Shown: in pieces, positions 1 to 4,182 of the stretch
Layout: each line of letters begins with the position of its first letter
Position numbering within the stretch: the stretch's first letter is position 1
From: Lachnospiraceae bacterium
GTDB taxonomy: Bacteria; Bacillota; Clostridia; Lachnospirales; Lachnospiraceae
Length of the DNA stretch: 6,246 nt
Direction of reading: 5' to 3'
Assembly: GCA_900770325.1 (NCBI GenBank)
Contig: CAAGKE010000201.1
Location: 1 to 6,246 of the forward strand
Made by a program: the position numbers and the translations under genes
Notes under the pieces: model-generated
What the model saw: only the letters and a program-made list of their open reading frames with translations
Databases searched by the model: none
What the model was told of the DNA's origin: nothing

Positions 1-146
1 GTGTTCCACAGGGGTGTGAGCACCCATTCTTTCATAGAATACCTGTCAGAAAATCCTCAGCGGGGTCTATGCGGAATTTTTTCGCCGCCAGATCCCATTT
101 TCCACAAAAATGAGGGAAAAATCACAACTTTTCATGCCAATTTTTC

Positions 147-224
147 TCTATACGGAAAAATCATCTCCTGAGACCCCGCTTTTTAAAATCTCCGGGGTCT
201 GGGAACACAATTTTTCCGTATAGA
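147..224. repeat. Nested perfect inverted repeat, 78 bases
   Basis: Outer arms 147-161 (TCTATACGGAAAAAT) and 210-224 are exact reverse complements over 15 bases. Inside them, 171-178 (AGACCCCG) and 193-200 (CGGGGTCT) pair perfectly over 8 bases. The unpaired linkers between outer and inner stems are 9 bases on each side, so the whole structure is symmetric about position 185.5. In RNA or single-stranded DNA it would form a long hairpin with one symmetric internal loop and a 14-base A/T-rich apical loop. It is followed by only a weak T run (226-232), so it is not a textbook terminator. It could be a miniature element, a protein-binding site, a structured RNA or a terminator for a gene outside the window. 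Confidence 0.8.
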
Positions 225-310
225 TACTTTTTGCATACTAATCTGCAGTTTTTTACTTGAATTTCCTGGTAAATGGGCTCTGTCCATGAGTTTTTTCTGC
301 ATAGACCCCA

Positions 311-334
311 GGGCTGTCCACTTCCCGACAGCCC
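311..334. repeat. 8-bp inverted repeat (hairpin)
   Basis: GGGCTGTC at 311-318 pairs perfectly with GACAGCCC at 327-334 around an 8-base loop. GACAG at 327-331 could alternatively pair with CTGTC at 342-346, so two mutually exclusive folds are possible. No T tract follows. It lies upstream of the marR promoter, so it is not in that mRNA. Its role is unknown. Confidence 0.65.
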
Positions 335-354
335 CTTCAATCTGTCAGGGTCTG

Positions 355-381
355 CTACCCCGCAGCTCTGCTGCGGGGTAG
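355..381. repeat. 12-bp perfect G/C-rich hairpin
   Basis: CTACCCCGCAGC at 355-366 and GCTGCGGGGTAG at 370-381 are exact reverse complements separated by a TCT loop. This is the most stable stem-loop in the window. The base composition is that of a rho-independent terminator stem, but no run of T follows on the plus strand, and no run of A precedes it that would serve the minus strand. It could be a terminator relic, a dispersed palindromic repeat, or a barrier insulating the marR promoter from upstream transcription. Confidence 0.75.
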
Positions 382-401
382 TTCAATGCATTAATATTGA
401 A
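382..401. repeat. Dyad just upstream of the marR promoter
   Basis: TTCAAT (382-387) and ATTGAA (396-401) form a 6-bp inverted repeat around an A/T-rich 8-base centre. It starts immediately after the 12-bp hairpin and ends 7 bases before the -35 box at 409. The position would suit an upstream activator site or an A/T-rich UP-like element, but six matching pairs in A/T-rich DNA can arise by chance. Confidence 0.35.
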
Positions 402-408
402 AATCTCA

Positions 409-437
409 TTGACAAAGGTACGATTTCGTACTATTAT
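409..437 (+). promoter_or_regulatory. marR-MATE promoter (sigma-A type)
   Basis: A perfect -35 box TTGACA (409-414) is followed, after a 17-base spacer (415-431), by a -10 box TATTAT (432-437), one base off consensus. Transcription should start near 443-445, giving a leader of about 30 bases before the ATG at 474. One palindromic operator fills almost the whole spacer and another begins at the predicted start site. This strong core promoter is therefore built to be switched off by a bound repressor, presumably the MarR protein it expresses. Confidence 0.88.
418..431. promoter_or_regulatory. MarR operator 1, between -35 and -10
   Basis: The sequence GTACGATTTCGTAC consists of two perfectly complementary 6-base half-sites (GTACGA and TCGTAC) around a 2-base centre. 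It lies entirely between the -35 and -10 boxes, so a dimer bound here would block RNA polymerase. MarR-family winged-helix dimers typically bind short palindromes of this kind in their own promoters. Assigning the site to the adjacent MarR protein is inference from position and symmetry. Confidence 0.8.
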
Positions 438-443
438 GCACAT

Positions 444-457
444 GTACGAAATCGTAC
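444..457. promoter_or_regulatory. MarR operator 2, at the transcription start
   Basis: GTACGAAATCGTAC is the exact reverse complement of operator 1, with the same half-sites and an AA centre. The two centres are 26 bp apart. It begins about where transcription should start and ends 16 bases before the ATG, just ahead of the GGAGG ribosome binding site (462-466). In the mRNA it could also form a small 5-bp stem with an AAAU loop. Two identical sites suggest cooperative or double-lock repression of the operon. Confidence 0.8.
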
Positions 458-473
458 TTTTGGAGGTGTGATA

Positions 474-911
474 ATGAATAATAACCACGTGAATGAGATC
501 CATCGGATCAATTACCTGACTTCTGAGATGGAAGCCCTATATCATCAGGCGTCGTTAAAGCTCGGTATTACTGACAGTGTTTCTATTGTTCTATATACCA
601 TTTATGATGAAGGCGATGCGTGTCTGCTCAGTGATGTTTACAAAAAGTCCAGTATCAGTAAGCAGACTGTGAACTCCGCTATTCGCGGTTTGGAAGCAGA
701 TAACATTCTTTATCTCGAGCAGCACACTGGCAGGGCGAAAAAAATCGTTTTGACCGATAAGGGCAAAGACTATGTTCAGAAAACCGTGGCAAGACTCTAC
801 GAAGCCGAAGTGAAGGCGTTTGATGCCTGGCCGGAAGAAGAAATCAACACTTACATACGGCTGATGGAAAAATATGCAGACTGTCTCCGTCAGCAAATCG
901 ACAAACTGTAA
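474..911 (+). CDS. MarR-family transcriptional repressor
   Basis: This is a 145-residue winged helix-turn-helix regulator, a normal length for MarR proteins, which bind DNA as dimers and usually release it on binding small, often toxic, ligands. Residues about 35-60 fit the first helices of the DNA-binding domain. SKQTVNSAIRGLEADN (62-77) is the recognition helix, and residues 80-100 (with TGRAKK and LTDKGKDY) form the beta wing. The N-terminal (about 7-30) and C-terminal (about 101-143) helices would form the dimer interface. The ATG at 474 is chosen over upstream in-frame starts because GGAGG (462-466) lies 7 bases before it, the promoter and operators lie directly upstream, and the domain begins there. 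The gene is followed after 21 bases by a MATE exporter. The likely role is autorepression plus control of that pump; the ligand cannot be read from the sequence. Confidence 0.93.
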   Translation: MNNNHVNEIHRINYLTSEMEALYHQASLKLGITDSVSIVLYTIYDEGDACLLSDVYKKSSISKQTVNSAIRGLEADNILYLEQHTGRAKKIVLTDKGKDYVQKTVARLYEAEVKAFDAWPEEEINTYIRLMEKYADCLRQQIDKL

Positions 912-932
912 AGGAGAACACGATAACAATCA

Positions 933-2267
933 ATGCGCATTCAGCTTTCAGATCATTTTACCTTTGGTAAACTCATAAAATTTACTTTGCCATCTATTGC
1001 AATGATGATTTTTACATCGATCTACAGCGTTGTGGATGGTTTCTTTGTTTCCAATTTTGCAGGGAAAACGCCTTTTGCGGCGGTCAATTTTATTATGCCC
1101 TTTCTTATGATTCTGGGGACGGTTGGTTTTATGTTTGGTACTGGCGGCACAGCCATCGTTGCGAAAACCTATGGTGAGGGAGATAAAGAGAAAGCAAATA
1201 GTTATTTTTCCTTGTTTGTATATATCGCCTTTGCGCTGGGCATCACCCTGGCTGCTCTTGGTTTTGCATTTATCCGACCGGTCGCCTCGTTGCTCGGTGC
1301 TTCCGGTGAATTGCTTGAAAACTGTGTTGTATATGCCCGAATCATACTTCTGGCATTGCCGCTCTTTGTCTTACAGGTCATGTTTCAAAGCTTCTTTGTA
1401 GCAGCTGAAAAACCGCACCTTGGTCTTACCGTAACGATTTCCTCCGGTGTGACCAATATGATACTGGATGCCGTTTTGGTGATCCTTCTGCCGCAGGAAT
1501 ACAAGCTGTCAGGCGCTGCCATTGCCACTGCAATGAGTCAGATGGTTGGAGGTGTAATCCCGCTTTTCTACTTTTTCAGAAAGAACAGCAGTATTCTCCG
1601 GCTCGGAAAGACAAAGTATGATGGCAATGCTATCTTAAAAGCCTGTACCAATGGTTCGTCAGAATTCATGAGCAATATTTCGATGAGCATTGTTGGCATC
1701 TTATATAACGCACAGCTCATGAAATATGCCGGAGAAAACGGCGTTGCAGCCTATGGTGTGATGATGTATGTCAGCATGATTTTCTCAGCCGCCTTCGTTG
1801 GGTACTCCATCGGTACAGCACCAATCATCGGCTACCACGATGGTGCCCGGAATTACCCTGAGCTCAAAGGTCTGCTTCGCAAAAGCCTCATTATGATCGG
1901 TATATTTGGCGCCGGTATGGTAGTATCTGCCGAATTGCTTGCGGTTCCGCTGTCAAATATTTTTGTCGGATATGATGCAGAACTGATGGACATGACTGTT
2001 TCCGGTTTCCGCATTTTTGCCTTGTCCTTTGCTTTTATGGGCTTTGGTATTTTTGCATCCGGTTTCTTCACTGCTCTTAATGACGGTGTGACATCTGCCA
2101 TTATTTCTTTCTTGCGTACCCTTGTGTTTCAAACTGCTGCAGTTATACTCCTGCCTGTGATCTGGGGGATTAACGGTGTCTGGATTTCCATCGTTGTTGC
2201 TGAATTTATGGCAGTCGTACTTGGCGCAATATTCCTTGCGGCGAAAAAGAAGAAGTATCATTATTGA
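933..2267 (+). CDS. MATE-family multidrug/cation efflux transporter
   Basis: This 444-residue integral membrane protein of the MATE family (MepA-like branch) would use a sodium or proton gradient to export cationic or drug-like compounds. The N-terminus IQLSDHFTFGKLIKFTLPSI, then VVDGFFVSNFAGKTPFAAVN (33-52) and FGTGGTAIVAKTYGEGDKEKAN (68-89), is the family signature. About twelve hydrophobic segments are visible, near 13-33, 48-70, 91-115, 131-155, 163-186, 192-214, 235-262, 270-298, 316-340, 357-380, 388-408 and 413-437. This gives the usual two bundles of six, and the end is lysine-rich. The length is complete. It shares the MarR promoter. The ATG at 933 is the first in-frame start after a stop at 924, but the nearest Shine-Dalgarno (AAGGAG, 911-916, overlapping the marR stop) is 16 bases away, which is unusually far. 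Substrate specificity is not inferable. Confidence 0.95.
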   Translation: MRIQLSDHFTFGKLIKFTLPSIAMMIFTSIYSVVDGFFVSNFAGKTPFAAVNFIMPFLMILGTVGFMFGTGGTAIVAKTYGEGDKEKANSYFSLFVYIAFALGITLAALGFAFIRPVASLLGASGELLENCVVYARIILLALPLFVLQVMFQSFFVAAEKPHLGLTVTISSGVTNMILDAVLVILLPQEYKLSGAAIATAMSQMVGGVIPLFYFFRKNSSILRLGKTKYDGNAILKACTNGSSEFMSNISMSIVGILYNAQLMKYAGENGVAAYGVMMYVSMIFSAAFVGYSIGTAPIIGYHDGARNYPELKGLLRKSLIMIGIFGAGMVVSAELLAVPLSNIFVGYDAELMDMTVSGFRIFALSFAFMGFGIFASGFFTALNDGVTSAIISFLRTLVFQTAAVILLPVIWGINGVWISIVVAEFMAVVLGAIFLAAKKKKYHY

Positions 2268-2311
2268 TATCTGTTACTGAATGGTGCTTCCAAAGTCTGG
2301 TCCAACAACCA

Positions 2312-2340
2312 TTGCCTGTGAAATGGACTTATGGTATACT
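2312..2340 (+). promoter_or_regulatory. Probable promoter of the YbaK-like gene
   Basis: TTGCCT (2312-2317; 4 of 6 to consensus), a 17-base spacer and TATACT (2335-2340; 5 of 6) preceded by TGG form an extended -10 promoter. Transcription would start near 2347, giving a leader of about 90 bases before the ATG at 2437. No clear terminator is seen after the MATE gene (only a 6-bp dyad, 2280-2285 with 2308-2313, and no T run), so read-through from the upstream operon is also possible. Confidence 0.6.
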
Positions 2341-2341
2341 G

Positions 2342-2356
2342 TCGAATGTAGTTCGA
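2342..2356. promoter_or_regulatory. Dyad at the predicted +1 of the YbaK-like promoter
   Basis: TCGAA (2342-2346) and TTCGA (2352-2356) form a 5-bp inverted repeat spanning the predicted transcription start. This is the usual place for a repressor operator. The half-sites differ from the GTACGA half-sites of the MarR operators, so a different protein would be involved. The arms are short, so chance is a real alternative. Confidence 0.3.
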
Positions 2357-2436
2357 ATTCTTAAAATACCGGAGAGAGCAGATGTTTTTATAAATTCAGT
2401 AAAATAAAATGTTACATAAGAAAGAGGAGAATAAAA

Positions 2437-2904
2437 ATGTCAATCGAGAAAGTAAAAGCATATTTTAAAAATTTTGGTATAGAGGACCGTGTCATGGAAT
2501 TCGATGTGTCCAGCGCCACGGTGGAGCTGGCGGCACAGGCGCTTAACTGCGAGCCGCAGCGGATTGCGAAAACGCTGTCCTTTCTGGTGGACGGCCAGGC
2601 GGTACTGATCGTGGCTGCCGGGGATGCCAGAATTGACAATCACAAATACAAACAGCAGTTTGGAAAAAAGGCAAAGATGCTTTCCCAGGAGGAAGTAGTT
2701 GAGCTTGTGGGACATGCGGTAGGAGGCGTCTGCCCGTTTGCAGTGAAGGAAGGCACGAAGGTATATCTGGATGCTTCCCTGAAACGATTTGAAACCGTTT
2801 TCCCTGCCTGCGGAAGCTCAAACAGTGCCATTGAGCTGACGATTCCGGAATTGGAGAAGTATTCCGGTTTTCTGGAATGGGTCGACGTATGTAAGCTGGC
2901 GTAA
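2437..2904 (+). CDS. YbaK/EbsC-family aminoacyl-tRNA deacylase
   Basis: This 155-residue free-standing editing-domain protein is complete for the family. Relatives (YbaK, ProX, the INS domain of prolyl-tRNA synthetase) hydrolyse mischarged tRNAs, such as Cys- or Ala-tRNA(Pro), in the cytoplasm. Family landmarks are TVELAAQAL (28-36), IAKTLSF (43-49) with the conserved lysine K45 of the substrate pocket, GGVCPFAVKEG (96-106), the KVYLDASL strand (108-115), and GSSNSAIELT (126-135). The start is supported by AGAGGAG (2423-2429), 7 bases upstream of the ATG. It has its own predicted promoter and is followed by a 66-base gap to the LysM-GH18 gene on the same strand. Which mischarged tRNA it clears cannot be settled from sequence alone. 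No truncation is apparent. Confidence 0.92.
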   Translation: MSIEKVKAYFKNFGIEDRVMEFDVSSATVELAAQALNCEPQRIAKTLSFLVDGQAVLIVAAGDARIDNHKYKQQFGKKAKMLSQEEVVELVGHAVGGVCPFAVKEGTKVYLDASLKRFETVFPACGSSNSAIELTIPELEKYSGFLEWVDVCKLA

Positions 2905-2914
2905 CTTTTTTCTG

Positions 2915-2964
2915 CCTCCGGAATATACTATAGCAAATTGCCCTGTACGGGCGGCTTCCGGAGG
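2915..2964 (+). promoter_or_regulatory. Inverted repeat masking the LysM-GH18 ribosome binding site
   Basis: CCTCCGGAA (2915-2923) is the exact reverse complement of TTCCGGAGG (2956-2964). The right arm contains the GGAGG Shine-Dalgarno (2960-2964) lying 6 bases before the GTG start at 2971. Within the 32-base loop a second stem, GCCC (2940-2943) with GGGC (2949-2952), can form. In an mRNA that starts upstream of 2915, for example read-through from the YbaK-like gene, the ribosome binding site would be paired and translation reduced. A transcript starting inside the loop would lack the left arm. A TATACT string at 2924-2929 resembles a -10 box but has no acceptable -35 partner. Confidence 0.55.
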
Positions 2965-2970
2965 TTATAG

Positions 2971-4110
2971 GTGAGTATTTATGTAGTGAGGCCAGGCGAT
3001 AATGTGGATGAGATTGCCATGCAGTATGGTGTGCCGGTATGGAGAATTATTGAGGATAACCAGCTGGTGTACCCTTATGAGCTGGCCGTTGGGCAGGCCC
3101 TTCTTATCGGAGATGGAAACACAATGGGGACGGGCCGGGAAATCATGAGCAACGGCTACGCTTATCCCTTTATCAGCCGCTGGGTTCTGGAACAGACACT
3201 TCCGTATTTGTCGGAGCTGTCTGTTTTTTCATATGGATTTACAACAGAAGGCGAGCTGGTCTGGCCGCTTTTGGATGATCAGTGGATGATCGTAATGGCA
3301 AATCGCTTCGGGACTCGTCCGATTCTGACGCTGACGCCGCTGGGCGCGGATGGAAAATTTGATAACCGTCTGATCACCGCGGTTGTCTGGGATATGCCAA
3401 GCCGGGAGCGTCTGATCGCCAATCTTCTGGCCGTTATGGAGGAAAAAGGGTATCAGGGCGTGGATATTGATTTTGAGTATGTGCTGGAACAGGACCGGGA
3501 TCAGTTTTCCGAATTTGTCCGCGTCTGTGCGGATGCCATGCACAATGCAGGCTACACCCTGTCTGTGGCGCTGGCGCCAAAGACTTCGGCGGACCAGCAG
3601 GGCCTTCTTTATGCGGGAAAAGATTACCGCGCGCTGGGGGAAGCGGCGGATTGGGTACTTCTTATGACATACGAATGGGGTTACACCTACGGCCCGCCCA
3701 TGGCTGTGGCACCGTTAAATAAGGTTCGCCAGGTGGTGGAATATGCGGTGACAGAAATCCTGCCGGAAAAGATCAGCCTGGGAATCCCCAACTATGGATA
3801 CGACTGGCCCTTGCCCTTTGTGCGGGGAGAGACAAAAGCGAAAACCATTGGCAATATCGAGGCTGTGCGGATTGCAATCGCCTTTGGCGTCCCGATTCAG
3901 TTCGATGAAATCGCCCAGTCTCCGTTTTTTTACTATGATGACGGAGAAGGAATCCGGCATGAGGTCTGGTTTGAGGATGTGCGGAGCCTGCAGGGAAAAT
4001 TTGACCTTATCGACGAATTCGGGCTTCGGGGACCGGGCTACTGGCAGATCATGCAGCTTTTCCGGGCAAACTGGCTGCTGCTGGCGGAGCGGTTTCAAAT
4101 CCGGAAATAA
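2971..4110 (+). CDS. LysM-GH18 protein, SleL/YaaH-like peptidoglycan glycosidase
   Basis: This 379-residue protein has one N-terminal LysM peptidoglycan-binding module (about 3-46: YVVRPGDNVDEIAMQYGV, then a V-GQALLI end) joined to a GH18 domain (about 61-379). The catalytic strand reads GVDIDFEY (163-170) with D165, D167 and the proton-donor glutamate E169. Other GH18/SleL-type segments are LMTYEWGYTYGPPMAVAPL (231-249), SLGIPNYGYDWPLP (269-282) and GYWQI (356-360) near the C-terminal strand. SleL/YaaH relatives are N-acetylglucosaminidases acting on spore cortex during germination and normally carry two LysM modules; this one has a single copy. No signal peptide is visible, which is also true of spore-associated SleL. 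The GTG start is supported by GGAGG 6 bases upstream and by the LysM domain beginning at residue 3. A role in spores is inferred; general wall turnover is the alternative. Confidence 0.92.
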   Translation: MSIYVVRPGDNVDEIAMQYGVPVWRIIEDNQLVYPYELAVGQALLIGDGNTMGTGREIMSNGYAYPFISRWVLEQTLPYLSELSVFSYGFTTEGELVWPLLDDQWMIVMANRFGTRPILTLTPLGADGKFDNRLITAVVWDMPSRERLIANLLAVMEEKGYQGVDIDFEYVLEQDRDQFSEFVRVCADAMHNAGYTLSVALAPKTSADQQGLLYAGKDYRALGEAADWVLLMTYEWGYTYGPPMAVAPLNKVRQVVEYAVTEILPEKISLGIPNYGYDWPLPFVRGETKAKTIGNIEAVRIAIAFGVPIQFDEIAQSPFFYYDDGEGIRHEVWFEDVRSLQGKFDLIDEFGLRGPGYWQIMQLFRANWLLLAERFQIRK

Positions 4111-4127
4111 TTCCCGGGAAGGTTCTA

Positions 4128-4156
4128 TTGAACATCAGAAAAGTTGGGGTTATAAT
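4128..4156 (+). promoter_or_regulatory. Promoter of the RACo-like ATPase gene
   Basis: TTGAAC (4128-4133; matches TTGA of TTGACA), a 17-base spacer and a perfect TATAAT (4151-4156) form a good sigma-A promoter. Transcription should begin near 4162-4164, so the leader is only about 20 bases to the ATG at 4183, or about 35 to the ATG at 4198. The preceding intergenic DNA carries a 10-base palindrome, TTCCCGGGAA (4111-4120), directly after the upstream stop codon, but no recognisable terminator. Confidence 0.75.
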
Positions 4157-4182
4157 AGGAAAAAGATGACGGTACGGAAAGG

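Larger units (their letters stand above)
1..473. other. Gene-free, inverted-repeat-rich leader region
   Basis: No credible coding sequence is seen here on either strand. The reading frame continuous with the MarR gene is open from 273, but it has no ribosome binding site there and encodes no recognisable domain before the true start at 474. The stretch holds a small hairpin (arms 12-16 and 21-25, loop TGAG) and a box AGCGGGGTCT at 59-68 that returns inverted at 171-180 and, as CGGGGTCT, direct at 193-200. It also holds a nested palindrome (147-224), three further dyads (311-401), and the marR promoter with its operators. The 10-base string GGAAAAATCA occurs twice (115-124 and 154-163). The A/T-rich, repeat-dense character suggests intergenic or remnant mobile DNA, but no transposase or integrase is present to prove it. 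Confidence 0.6.

Noticed and set aside
231..259. Promoter for a small RNA between the palindrome and the hairpins
   Set aside because: TTGCAT at 231-236 is followed at the right distance only by TACTTG, too far from a -10 consensus.
273..473. N-terminal extension of the MarR protein starting at 273
   Set aside because: The extra 67 residues include the translation of the hairpins, promoter and operators, have no ribosome binding site, and resemble no domain. The ATG at 474 has GGAGG at proper spacing.
1953..2261. Minus-strand open frame within the MATE gene
   Set aside because: It is antisense to a well-conserved transporter, has no recognisable domain, and is a composition-driven shadow.
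2280..2313. Terminator after the MATE gene
   Set aside because: It is only a 6-bp stem (AATGGT/ACCATT) with a 22-base loop and no T run; it also overlaps the -35 box of the next promoter.
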